From contig NZ_CP012983.1 in NCBI RefSeq assembly GCF_001411495.1, positions 992,001-1,056,000 of the forward strand: 64,000 nt of DNA, read 5' to 3'. The stretch's first letter is position 1; each line of letters begins with the position of its first letter. Position numbers and translations under genes: made by a program. Positions 21,706 to 30,085 of the stretch are shown here, in pieces. The notes beneath the pieces are model-generated. The model saw nothing but the letters and a program-made list of their open reading frames with translations. It ran no database searches and was not told the DNA's origin. The DNA comes from Burkholderia cepacia ATCC 25416. Lineage in GTDB: Bacteria > Pseudomonadota > Gammaproteobacteria > Burkholderiales > Burkholderiaceae.

Positions 21706-23127
21706 TTACTGCGCGGCAGTCGGCGGCAGATGCGCACCGCCCTGCCTGCGCCGGTACGCGCTGTCGCGCGTCGCGAGCCAGTAGTACAGCGGCGACGTCA
21801 GCACCAGCCCCACGAGCCACGACAGGTCCGCGCCGCCGAGATACGCGGGAATCGGGCCCGCATACATCGGCGTGTTCATGAACGGAATCTGCACGAGGAT
21901 GCCGATCGCATACGCGAGCAGCGCCTGCGGATTGAAACGGCCGTAGATGCCACCGTCCGCCATGAAGATCGACTGGATGTCGTACTTGCCCTTGTGGATC
22001 ACGTAGAAGTCGATCAGGTTGATCGCCGTCCACGGCACGAGCACGACCAGCAGCGCGAGCACGAGATCGACGAGGTTGCCGACGAAGTTCGTCGATGCGC
22101 CGATCGCCGCGTAGCAGCACGCAACGAAGATCACGACCGACACCGCCGCGCGGGTTTTTGCGGTCGGAATCCATTTGTATGCAAACGTCTGCACCGACGT
22201 GATCACCGCGAGCACCGCGCCGTACAGGTTCAGCGCGTTGTGGCTGATCACGCTCAGCAGGAACAGCACGAGCATCAGCGGGCCGAGCGGGCCGGTCGCC
22301 TGCTTGACCGCATCCATCGTGTCCGCGCCGGCCGGCACCGCGAGCACCGCGACCGCGCCGAAGATGAACGCGAGCGTCGAGCCGATCGTGCAGCCGAGAT
22401 AGGTCGCCCAGAACGTCGACGCGACGCCGACGTCCTCCGGCAGATAACGCGAATAGTCCGATACGTACGGGGCGAACGCGATCTGCCACAACGCCGACAG
22501 CGACACCGTCGCGAGCCAGCCCGCGAAGTCGAAGCCGCCGCGCGTCAGGAAATCGTCGGTCGTCACGTGCGTGAGGATCATCCAGAAGCCGACCATGATC
22601 CCGATGCCGAGCACCCACGTGCCGATGCGGTTCAAGATATGGATGAAGCGGTAGCCGACGATGCCGATCAGCCCCGAGCCCACCGCGCCGATCACGATGC
22701 CGACGGGCACCGGCACCGACGCCGCGATGCCGTGCACCGACTTGCCGGCGAGCACGATGTTCGACGCGAAGAAGCCGACGTACATCACGGCCGCGATCAC
22801 GGTGACGAGCAGCGCGCCCCACGAACCGAACTGCGCACGGCTCTGGATCATCTGCGGGATGCCCATTTGCGGCCCCTGCGCGGAATGTAGCGCCATCAGC
22901 ACGCCGCCGACCGCCTGGCCGACGACGATCGCGACGATGCCCCACATCAGGTTCAGGTGAAAGAGCTGCACGCCGAGCGCGCCGGTCACGATCGGCAGCG
23001 GCGCGATGTTGCCGCCGAACCAGAGCGTGAACAGGTCGCGCACCTTGCCGTGGCGCTCCGCGGGCGGCACGTAGCCGATCGTGTGTTTCTCTATCATCGG
23101 GGACGCGTTGCGGTCCACGTTCGTCAT
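21706..23127 (-). CDS. NCS1-family nucleobase (cytosine/purine-type) permease
   Basis: A 473-residue inner-membrane transporter with about 12 hydrophobic segments. The start region (EKHTIGYVPPAERHGKVRDLFTLWFGGNIAPLP) is typical of bacterial cytosine/purine permeases of the NCS1 family, as is the internal FAPYVSDYSRYLPED. These carry nucleobases, allantoin, hydantoins or related heterocycles by cation symport. It is divergent from a LysR regulator gene and close to a four-gene catabolic operon, so it probably imports that pathway's substrate. Exact substrate unknown. Confidence 0.9.
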   Translation of the reverse strand: MTNVDRNASPMIEKHTIGYVPPAERHGKVRDLFTLWFGGNIAPLPIVTGALGVQLFHLNLMWGIVAIVVGQAVGGVLMALHSAQGPQMGIPQMIQSRAQFGSWGALLVTVIAAVMYVGFFASNIVLAGKSVHGIAASVPVPVGIVIGAVGSGLIGIVGYRFIHILNRIGTWVLGIGIMVGFWMILTHVTTDDFLTRGGFDFAGWLATVSLSALWQIAFAPYVSDYSRYLPEDVGVASTFWATYLGCTIGSTLAFIFGAVAVLAVPAGADTMDAVKQATGPLGPLMLVLFLLSVISHNALNLYGAVLAVITSVQTFAYKWIPTAKTRAAVSVVIFVACCYAAIGASTNFVGNLVDLVLALLVVLVPWTAINLIDFYVIHKGKYDIQSIFMADGGIYGRFNPQALLAYAIGILVQIPFMNTPMYAGPIPAYLGGADLSWLVGLVLTSPLYYWLATRDSAYRRRQGGAHLPPTAAQ

Positions 23128-23370
23128 GGTGAAGTCTCCTGTCCTGCGCGGCGATGCGCGCTTGCCGTTTCAGCCGACGCGCGTTGGGCTGCGCGCCTGC
23201 AATCGGGTCCGGATACGCGAGCGACGACGCGCCGCGTGCACGCGCGGCGATGTCGGCCGAAGCGGACCACGCGCGGCATGCGGGGACGGATGACATGTCC
23301 CGCCCGCACGTGTGCGGCCTCGTTGCGATCCGGATTGGAGACGATGGTGCGCCACCGATGCAGCGACGGA

Positions 23371-23389
23371 GAAATACTAAAAATATTTC
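23371..23389. promoter_or_regulatory. Candidate operator between permease and LysR genes
   Basis: GAAATA-N7-TATTTC is a perfect inverted repeat in the AT-richer part of the divergent intergenic region. A second GAAATTTC palindrome lies at about 23419-23426. Either could be a LysR site, although the spacing does not give the textbook T-N11-A. Confidence 0.4.
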
Positions 23390-23515
23390 CGGGACATACG
23401 AAAAAGCTCTGTAGCGGAAATTTCGGCTTCGGGCTTCTTCAGGTATGGTGCTACGCGAAACCATGGACAGAATTCGCCCTCGGCGGCATGCCGGGGCCGG
23501 GCATCAGAGGTGCTT

Positions 23516-24439
23516 GTGGCTCACTACACTTTGCGGCAACTGAAATACTTCGTGACGACGGTGGAATCCGGCAGCGTCGCCGAGGCGTCGCGCCAGCTCT
23601 TCATCGCGCAGCCGTCGATCTCCAGCGCGATCAAGGGGCTCGAGGAAAGCTTCGGCGTAAAACTGTTCATCCGCCATCACGCGCAGGGCGTGTCGCTGAC
23701 GCCGAGCGGCACGCGCTTCTACCGGAAAGCGCAGGAGCTGCTGCGCATCGCGCACGAATTCGAACAGAACGCGCTCGCCGACAACGACGTGATTACCGGG
23801 CAGATCGACATCGGCTGCTTCGAGACGGTCGCGCCGCTCTATCTTCCTCAGCTCATCGCCGGGTTTCGCGAGCGCTACCCGGGCGTCAACATCCGGCTGC
23901 GCGACGGCGACCAGCAGGAACTCGTGCAGGGCCTGACGTCCGGCACGTTCGATCTCGCGCTGATGTACGACCACGATCTCGACGGCACGATCGAAACCGA
24001 GCCGCTGATGCCGCCGCAGCAGCCGTACGTGCTGCTGCCGGAGAACCACCGGTTCGCGGGTCAGCCGCACGTGTCGCTGCGCGACCTCTGCGTCGAGCCG
24101 ATGATCCTGCTCGACGTGCAGCCGAGCCGCACGTATTTCGTCAGCCTCTTTCACGAACTCGGGCTGACGCCGAACATCGTGTTCGGGTCGCCGTCGATCG
24201 AGATGGTGCGCGGGATGGTCGGCCAGGGGTTCGGCTTTTCGCTGCTCGTCACGCGCCCGCATTCCGAATACACGTACGACGGCCAGCGGGTCGTGACGAT
24301 CGGCCTCAGCGAAACGGTGAGCCCGTCGGGGCTCGTGAGCGCGCGGCTGAAGCGCGGCCAGCTCACGAAGCAGGCGCAGTCGTTCGTCGACTTCTGCCGC
24401 GAGCGGCTCGCGCAGATCGTCGCGGAAACGGCGAGATAA
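23516..24439 (+). CDS. LysR-family transcriptional regulator
   Basis: A 307-residue LysR regulator: N-terminal winged helix (TLRQLKYFVTTVESGSVAEA, with QPSISSAIKGLEESFGVKLF), linker helix and a periplasmic-binding-like effector domain (GCFETVAPLYLPQLIAGFRE; GMVGQGFGFSLL). I choose the GTG at 23516 because CAGAGG ends five bases before it; the GTG two codons earlier would overlap that site. It is divergent from the NCS1 permease and convergent with the M20 deacylase operon, so it probably controls uptake and breakdown of the same compound. Confidence 0.92.
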   Translation: MAHYTLRQLKYFVTTVESGSVAEASRQLFIAQPSISSAIKGLEESFGVKLFIRHHAQGVSLTPSGTRFYRKAQELLRIAHEFEQNALADNDVITGQIDIGCFETVAPLYLPQLIAGFRERYPGVNIRLRDGDQQELVQGLTSGTFDLALMYDHDLDGTIETEPLMPPQQPYVLLPENHRFAGQPHVSLRDLCVEPMILLDVQPSRTYFVSLFHELGLTPNIVFGSPSIEMVRGMVGQGFGFSLLVTRPHSEYTYDGQRVVTIGLSETVSPSGLVSARLKRGQLTKQAQSFVDFCRERLAQIVAETAR

Positions 24440-24445
24440 GACGCG

Positions 24446-24484
24446 AAACACGCACGCACCGCGCGAGGCGGTGCGTGCGTGTTT
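24446..24484. terminator. Strong bidirectional terminator
   Basis: A perfect 17-bp inverted repeat (24446-24462 and 24468-24484) with a 5-base loop, lying between convergent genes. The arms begin AAAC and end GTTT, so each strand gets a short T run at the foot of the stem. It should end both the lysR transcript and the catabolic operon. Confidence 0.8.
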
Positions 24485-24496
24485 GCAGTGACGGTT

Positions 24497-25660
24497 TCAG
24501 GCGGCCGACGACAGATACGCAGCCAGACGACTCAGCATCGCGTCGCATCCATGCAGCTGGTCTAGCGTGACGAACTCGTCGGGCTTGTGCCCCTGGTCCA
24601 TGCTGCCGGGCCCGCATACGACTGCCGGAATCCCGGCCTGCCCGAACAGCCCGCCCTCGGTGCCGAATGCGACCGTGCCGAACGCATCGGAACCGCTCAG
24701 CATCGCGAGCAGGCGCGCGGCCTCGCTGTCCGGCGCCGTGGCCAGCCCCGGATACGCGCCCAGCGGCTGCAATCGAATGTCGGTATCGGGCTGCACCGCA
24801 CGCATTCGCGGCAACAGTTCGGATTCCGCATAGTCCTGCAGCTTCCGCGGCACGTCGTGCGCGTCGAAATCCGGCAGCGCACGCACCTCGAAGTCGAACT
24901 CGCATTCGGCCGGCACGATGTTCAGCGCGCGGCCGCCCTTGATCAGCCCCGTCTGCACGGTCGAGAACGGCGGATCGAAGCGGCCGTCGTGCCGTTCGGG
25001 CCGCGCGAGCGCCGCGCCGATCTCGCCGAGCCGGCCGATCAGCTTCGCCGCATAGTCGATCGCGTTGACGCCCGACGGCGCGTACGCCGAATGGCACGCG
25101 GCCCCCTTCACGTGGCAGCGCATCGCGAGCTTGCCCTTGTGGCCGAGCACCGGCTTCAGCTCGGTCGGCTCGCCGATCAGGCACAGGCGCGGCCGGTGCG
25201 CTCGCGCGGCCAGTGCGTCGAGCATCGGCCGCACGCCGAGGCAGCCGACTTCCTCGTCGTACGAGAACGCGAGATGCACGGGCACGCGCAGCGGCCGTGC
25301 GACGAACGCCGGCACGGCCGCGAGCGCCGACGCGATGAAGCCCTTCATGTCGGCCGTGCCGCGCCCGTACAGGCGGCCGTCGCGCTCGGTCAGCCGGAAC
25401 GGCTCGACCGTCCACGCCTGTCCGTCGACCGGCACCACGTCGGTATGGCCCGACAGCGCGATGCCGCCGCGATCGCGCGGCCCGATCGTCGCGTACAGGC
25501 TCGCCTTCGTCCGTTCCGCGTTGTAGAACAGTTCGCTCTCGACGCCGAAGCCCGCGAGATAGTCGCCGATGAAACCGATCATCTCGAGATTCGAATCGCG
25601 GCTGACCGTCGCGAAACCGATCAGCCGCTCGAGCAACGCGCGGCTCGACGTGTCACTCAT
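24497..25660 (-). CDS. M20-family deacylase (acetylornithine deacetylase/ArgE-like)
   Basis: A 387-residue zinc peptidase-fold amidohydrolase. Metal-site motifs are SGHTDVVPVDG, GRGTADMKGF and SYDEEVGCLG, with a later Glu in IGEPTELKPV; the dimerisation domain begins near KGAACHSAYAP. Length and sequence fit the ArgE subfamily, which releases acetate from N-acetylornithine. As the last gene of a catabolic operon it more likely removes an acyl group from a pathway intermediate. Its start overlaps the DUF1028 gene by eight bases. Confidence 0.88.
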   Translation of the reverse strand: MSDTSSRALLERLIGFATVSRDSNLEMIGFIGDYLAGFGVESELFYNAERTKASLYATIGPRDRGGIALSGHTDVVPVDGQAWTVEPFRLTERDGRLYGRGTADMKGFIASALAAVPAFVARPLRVPVHLAFSYDEEVGCLGVRPMLDALAARAHRPRLCLIGEPTELKPVLGHKGKLAMRCHVKGAACHSAYAPSGVNAIDYAAKLIGRLGEIGAALARPERHDGRFDPPFSTVQTGLIKGGRALNIVPAECEFDFEVRALPDFDAHDVPRKLQDYAESELLPRMRAVQPDTDIRLQPLGAYPGLATAPDSEAARLLAMLSGSDAFGTVAFGTEGGLFGQAGIPAVVCGPGSMDQGHKPDEFVTLDQLHGCDAMLSRLAAYLSSAA

Positions 25661-26330
25661 CGCCCGGCACTCCGTAGCTCGGCGCGGCGGTCGGGTTCAG
25701 CGCGCGCGTCTGGTAGTCCTGCATCTGCGGCCGATACGCCCGCCACAGCGCATCGAGCTGCCCGACCGGATCGGCATCGGCCCAGTCGACGCGCAGGTCG
25801 ACGATCGGCCAGGTCACGTCGCCGGCCACCTTCAGCGCGGCCGAGTGCACCGGCCCCGCCTCGCCGCCGGCCGCGATCGCCGCGTGCATCGCGGCGAGCA
25901 GGCGATCGGCGAGCAGGCCGGGCGCCTGCTCGAAGGCGCGCGCCATCGCGTCGATCACGTCCGGCGAAGCCAGCAGGTTGCCGGCCGCCACGCACTGTTC
26001 GCCGCGCACCGCGTGATGCGTGCCGAGCGCTTCCTTGCCGGTGAAGCACGCGGTCTGCCCCTGCCCGTCGATCACCGTGACCTGCCGGTACTGGCTCCAG
26101 CCGTTCGCGCTGAGCGCGCGGTCGAGCGCCGCGGCGGGCGCGAGCTGTTCGTGCTCGATCAGGTCGAGGATCTGCGGGCCGAGCGCCGGCAGCGTGATGT
26201 TCTGCGTCGCGACGGCGCCGACGCCCGCGCGCACCCACGGGCAGCGCGCGCCCACCGCGATGCTCGACGAGCTGATCGCGATGCCGAGCTGGCCCGTCTC
26301 CGGGCAGCGCCCGACGATGGAGAAAGTCAT
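25653..26330 (-). CDS. DUF1028-family protein (probable Ntn-hydrolase fold)
   Basis: A 225-residue protein of the DUF1028 family, recognised by MTFSIVGRCPETGQLGIAISS and the GVGAVATQN stretch. DUF1028 is related to N-terminal-nucleophile hydrolases as I recall it; Thr2 after Met removal would be the candidate nucleophile. The family is often found in operons for amino acid or heterocycle breakdown. The gene starts in an ATGA overlap with the upstream RidA-like gene and overlaps the deacylase downstream, so the three are translationally coupled. Reaction unknown. Confidence 0.85.
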   Translation of the reverse strand: MTFSIVGRCPETGQLGIAISSSSIAVGARCPWVRAGVGAVATQNITLPALGPQILDLIEHEQLAPAAALDRALSANGWSQYRQVTVIDGQGQTACFTGKEALGTHHAVRGEQCVAAGNLLASPDVIDAMARAFEQAPGLLADRLLAAMHAAIAAGGEAGPVHSAALKVAGDVTWPIVDLRVDWADADPVGQLDALWRAYRPQMQDYQTRALNPTAAPSYGVPGDE

Positions 26331-26776
26331 GTCGCCTCCCGGGCGCCGTTCGGCTGCCAGTTGTCCGGAATCACGGCGATCACGTCGATTTCCATCAGCC
26401 ACTGCGGCTGGCCGAGCGCGGACACGACGAGCCCCGTCGAGATCGGATACACGCCCTTCAGCCACTTGCCGACCTCCTGGTACACCGGCTCGCGATAACG
26501 CGGGTCGATCAGGTAGGTCGTCGTCTTCACGATGTGCGTGAGGTCGCTGCCGGCTTCCTCCAGCAGCTGCCTGACGTTCTTCATCGCCTGCTCGGCCTGC
26601 GCGCGCGGGTCGCCGAGGCCGACCAGGTTGCCGTCGAAGTCGGTGCCGACCTGGCCGCGCACGTAGACGGTGTTGCCGGCCCGCACGGCCTGGCATAGGT
26701 CGTTGTCGAGCGTCTGGTTCGGGTAGGTATCCTTCGTGTTGAACATGCGGATACGGGTATGGGTCGGTTGGCTCAT
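26327..26776 (-). CDS. RidA/YjgF-family protein lacking the usual catalytic Arg
   Basis: A 149-residue Rid-family protein with a longer N-terminus than RidA. Family stretches are GNTVYVRGQVGTDFDGNLVG, QAEQAMKNVRQLLEEAGS and the end MEIDVIAVIP. RidA deaminates reactive enamines/imines using a conserved Arg in a PARS-type sequence; here the aligned bases encode PISTG, so the Arg is missing and a different Rid subgroup activity is likely. The start at 26776 has AAGGA upstream. It is the second gene of the operon after the flavin monooxygenase (85-base gap) and is joined to the DUF1028 gene by an ATGA overlap. Confidence 0.88.
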   Translation of the reverse strand: MSQPTHTRIRMFNTKDTYPNQTLDNDLCQAVRAGNTVYVRGQVGTDFDGNLVGLGDPRAQAEQAMKNVRQLLEEAGSDLTHIVKTTTYLIDPRYREPVYQEVGKWLKGVYPISTGLVVSALGQPQWLMEIDVIAVIPDNWQPNGAREAT

Positions 26777-26861
26777 CGAAATCCTTCAGTCGTCAGGGGG
26801 CACGCCGCCGCACCGGGCGCGAACACGATCGCGGTGCGGCAGGCGGGCGGCATGGGGTCGG

Positions 26862-28202
26862 TCAGTTGACCGCGTCGGCGAGCGGCTGCGCGTCGGCGTG
26901 CGACGCGGCGCCGCCCGGCTCCGGGCGCGATGCCGAGCGGCGCTGCGATGCGTCGTGGTATTCGAGGTAGGTGCGCTGCGTCGCGATGTGATCGGCGATG
27001 TGCCGCGCGTCGTGCCACACGCCCCAGATGAAGCTGGAGCCGCGCCGCGACAGCCACGGCAGCCCGAGGAAATAGATGCCCGGCTCCTTCGACACGCCGC
27101 GCTGGTGCCGCGGCTTGCCGTTCGCGTCGAACGCATCGACCTTCAGCCAGCCGTAGTCGACCGCATATCCCGTCGCCCAGACGATCGACGTGACGCCCGC
27201 GCCAGCGAGGTCGAGCGCGAGGATCGGGTGCGCGACGCAGTCCGGGTTCGGCAGGATGTGGCGGGCGTCGGGTTCGGCCGGCAGGTCGAGGCCGTTGCGT
27301 GCCGCATAGGCGTCGGCCGCGTCGAGCAGCGACAGGTAGTTCTCGTCGCCGCGCGCGAGATTGATCGCGAGATCGCGCTCGAACGTGGCCACGCCGCCGC
27401 TGAACGACTTCGTCAGCCCGACGAGCGTCACGCCCTGGTTCGCGAGCTTGCGGAAATCGACCGTATGGCCGCCGCGCGCGCCGCTCACCGCGATCGTCAC
27501 GTGTTCGCGGCCGGGCGTCGCGACTTCCTTGTCCCATTCGCCGAGCACGCCGAGCCACCAGCAGAAGTCGCGGCCGCGATACGCGCGCGGCGGGCGGTCG
27601 TGCGGGCCGACAGACAGGTAGACCCGGCGGCCCGCGCGCTGCAGCTCGTCGGCGATCTGCACACCCGACGAACCCGCGCCGACCACGAGCACCGCGCCGT
27701 CCGGGAGCTGGCCCGGGTTGCGGTAGTCGGCGGAATGGATCTCCACGAGGCGCGCGTCGTCCGGCGCGATCGGCGGAATCACCGGGCGCTGGAACGGCCC
27801 CGTCGCGACGACCACGCGGTTCGCCTCGATCGTGCCGTCGGACGTCTCGACGACGAAACCCGGCTTGCCGGTATTGCGCACGACCCGCTTCACCTCGACG
27901 CCGGTGCGGATCGGCGCGTCGAACTTGCGCGCATACGCTTCGAAGTAGTCCGCGACCTGGTCTTTCGACGCGAACGCGTCGGGGTCGAGGCCGTCGAATT
28001 CGAGCCCCGGGAAGCGGTCGTGCCACGCGGGGCCGTTCGCGACCAGCGAATCCCAGCGCCCCGTGCGCCAGCGTTCGGCGATGCGGCTGCGCTCCAGCAC
28101 GAGATGCGGCACGCCCAGCTTGCCCAGGTGCTCGCTCATGGCCACGCCGGCCTGACCGGCGCCGACGACGAGCGTATCGATTGAGGTTGTTTCGACTGCC
28201 AC
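26862..28202 (-). CDS. FAD-dependent NAD(P)H monooxygenase (flavin-containing type)
   Basis: A 446-residue flavoprotein. The FAD motif is TLVVGAGQAGVAMSEHLGKLG and the NADPH motif is VLVVGAGSSGVQIADEL, with the spacing of class B flavin monooxygenases of the kind often annotated as putative flavoprotein involved in K+ transport. ATGP-type FQRPVIP and WATGYAVDYGWLK stretches also fit. The GTG start at 28202 follows AAAAGGAG; a longer ATG frame lacks such a site. It heads the operon with RidA-like, DUF1028 and M20 genes. An N- or C-oxygenation that opens or activates a heterocycle or amine would suit the set; this is inference. Confidence 0.88.
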   Translation of the reverse strand: MAVETTSIDTLVVGAGQAGVAMSEHLGKLGVPHLVLERSRIAERWRTGRWDSLVANGPAWHDRFPGLEFDGLDPDAFASKDQVADYFEAYARKFDAPIRTGVEVKRVVRNTGKPGFVVETSDGTIEANRVVVATGPFQRPVIPPIAPDDARLVEIHSADYRNPGQLPDGAVLVVGAGSSGVQIADELQRAGRRVYLSVGPHDRPPRAYRGRDFCWWLGVLGEWDKEVATPGREHVTIAVSGARGGHTVDFRKLANQGVTLVGLTKSFSGGVATFERDLAINLARGDENYLSLLDAADAYAARNGLDLPAEPDARHILPNPDCVAHPILALDLAGAGVTSIVWATGYAVDYGWLKVDAFDANGKPRHQRGVSKEPGIYFLGLPWLSRRGSSFIWGVWHDARHIADHIATQRTYLEYHDASQRRSASRPEPGGAASHADAQPLADAVN

Positions 28203-28429
28203 GGCTGTCTCCTTTTGAAGTGCGGCTCGGCGCGACGCGCGTGCTGTCGCTCGAGCTGGAATGGAGACATTCTGCTGACACGCCGCTTGCGGCGAAATGA
28301 TGATTTTTGTTGGTGTTGATGAGCAAAAAGCTGGGGGGCGCGCGGGCGTCGAGCGGCACGGGACGACGCGCCCGTGTTGCACCGGCGCCCGCCCGGATGG
28401 CGGGCGCCGGCTTCAACCGGTCGCGCCGG

Positions 28430-28876
28430 CTACGCGTTCGTCCATGGGCCGGCGCCCTGCCGATACTGGATCACGCCACCGTTGATCCGCACCCGCAGGT
28501 TGCCGTCCGGCAGCTGCACCCAGTTCTGCATGTCGAGGCTCAGCATCAGCGCGGCGAAGAAATCCCGCAGTTGTTGCGACTCGCTGGCCTGCCAGAGATC
28601 GATGCGTCCGAGGCAGGTACGCAGGTCGCCGCTCTGCTGCATGATCGTCTCGACCTGCCCGGCCACGTTCGCCGACGGGTCGTACACCTTCGTACCGTCG
28701 TCGCTGACGATCGACAGATGGATCGCGCGCACCGACGCCGGCTGGCCCGGCGTCTGCTCGACGAGCGCGATGCAGCTCGTCATCGCGCCGAAATCGATTT
28801 CCGACGCATCTCCCCAGATGCGCTCGCCAACCGCCAGCGGCGCGGGACCTTGTACGTTCTGAATGTCGTAGGGCAT
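28430..28876 (-). CDS. Hypothetical protein (148 aa) at the end of the R-body locus
   Basis: A 148-residue soluble protein. The stretch GAMTSCIALVEQ, followed 13 residues later by AIHLSIV, has the Cys...His arrangement seen in CheD-like deamidase folds, but the match is short. The rest is mixed alpha/beta. ATG at 28876 has GTGAGGA upstream. It is the last minus-strand gene of the R-body cluster, 157 bases after the 209-residue protein gene. Function unknown. Confidence 0.65.
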   Translation of the reverse strand: MPYDIQNVQGPAPLAVGERIWGDASEIDFGAMTSCIALVEQTPGQPASVRAIHLSIVSDDGTKVYDPSANVAGQVETIMQQSGDLRTCLGRIDLWQASESQQLRDFFAALMLSLDMQNWVQLPDGNLRVRINGGVIQYRQGAGPWTNA

Positions 28877-29033
28877 GGGTTCCTCACTTGACTCGATGGG
28901 ACTGCCGGTGGCGGGAACGACGCGTGTCCGGGAAAGCGGACACGCGTCGTTCCCGCCGCTCACATCCCGCGGCGGGCCTGACGGCCCGGCGGGTCGTGTC
29001 GATTGATTCCTGGTCGCCGCGCGCGGTCGCGCG

Positions 29034-29663
29034 CTACGCACCCTTCTTGTCCAGCAGCGCCTGATACCGCTGCAGGCTCTCGTCGATCTTGTCGAGCGCG
29101 ATGCTCGCGGCCTCGCCTTCGATCGCCTCCGCGGCACCCGCGACGACCGCCGCCGTCGCGACGAACAGGTCCGTCAACAGCAGGCCCACCGCATCCATCG
29201 CCATCCCGCGCACGTTCTCGTCGATGGTCTTCTGCGCCAGGTCCTTCATCAGCACGCTCTTGCCCGCGATCGCCAGTGACGTCGACGCCTCGAAGTAGTT
29301 GGCCGCCGCCTGCGCGACCATCCCGCCCGCCTGCGTGATCATCATGTTCGGGCCGACGGCGATCTGCGTCGTCGCGTAGGACGCCGCCTCCGCGTTGATC
29401 GCCTGCACGGTCTGCAGCGCCGAACCGCCGCCCCCGGCCGGATCGGCGACCTGATTCGGCGCCTTCAGCGCATCGGTGAGCCTGCGCAGCCGGTTGACCG
29501 GCCATGCGCGCGCGCCTGCTTTCGACGTCGCGACGGGCGGCGCGACATCGGCGGGCGTCGTTGCGTCGGCCGGCGTCGTTGCGCCTGCTGCCGCGGACGC
29601 GCCATCGTGCGGCGCCTGCGGCGCACCGTCGCCGCGTCCGCCCAAAAGGCCTTTCATGTTCAT
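29034..29663 (-). CDS. R-body-locus hypothetical protein (209 aa)
   Basis: A 209-residue protein. Residues 1-60 are Ala/Thr/Pro-rich and probably disordered; the rest is helical and alanine-rich (TQIAVGPNMMITQAGGMVAQAAANYFEASTSLAIAGKSV), with a hydrophobic stretch (VGLLLTDLFVATAAVVAGAAEAIEG) and a charged C-terminal helix. The composition recalls Reb proteins but the core RebB pattern (TDAVTQxNVKV) is missing. It starts 23 bases after a RebB-like gene and is therefore likely an R-body accessory or structural component. A second in-frame ATG lies two codons in. Confidence 0.65.
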   Translation of the reverse strand: MNMKGLLGGRGDGAPQAPHDGASAAAGATTPADATTPADVAPPVATSKAGARAWPVNRLRRLTDALKAPNQVADPAGGGGSALQTVQAINAEAASYATTQIAVGPNMMITQAGGMVAQAAANYFEASTSLAIAGKSVLMKDLAQKTIDENVRGMAMDAVGLLLTDLFVATAAVVAGAAEAIEGEAASIALDKIDESLQRYQALLDKKGA

Positions 29664-29686
29664 GGTTCAGGTATCCCGAGAGTCGA

Positions 29687-29980
29687 CTAATGCGTGGAAC
29701 CCGTCTGCGGCCCGGCCGCCGGCGCTTGCGCCGCGCCGCCCGCTGCCGGCTTCGGCGACGCTTCGACGGACAGGATCATGGCCACCGCCTTCGACACGAC
29801 GGCGTTCGAAATCTGGTTCAGCGCCGCCTGCTGCTGCGTCATGTTCTGCGCCGAGATGCCGACGGCCTGGCTGAACATCTGGTAAAGCATGCCCAGCGCC
29901 TGGGCCGGGGATCCCGCGACGACGTTGACATTGGTCTGCGTCAGCGCGTCGGTAACCTGCTCATTGACTTTGTCTGCCAC
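29687..29980 (-). CDS. rebB: RebB-family R-body protein (divergent)
   Basis: A 97-residue Reb protein. It has the family opening VNEQVTDALTQTNVNVVAGSP and a following LGMLYQMFSQAVGISAQNM segment, then a Gly/Ala/Pro tail. Reb proteins polymerise into the coiled ribbon (R-body) that can unroll. It is more diverged than the three copies at 31.8-33.2 kb. Start: GTG at 29980 preceded by GAGGAGG, giving the normal family N-terminus. It follows the sigma-factor gene on the same strand. Confidence 0.85.
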   Translation of the reverse strand: MADKVNEQVTDALTQTNVNVVAGSPAQALGMLYQMFSQAVGISAQNMTQQQAALNQISNAVVSKAVAMILSVEASPKPAAGGAAQAPAAGPQTGSTH

Positions 29981-30085
29981 GAGGCCTCCTCGGATCTCGG
30001 CTCCGGCATGCGATTGAAGGAACGGCGGGCCATCGACGCCGCGCATGCCGTTAGGAACGCTGCATGCCCGCGTTCGTGAACGCGC

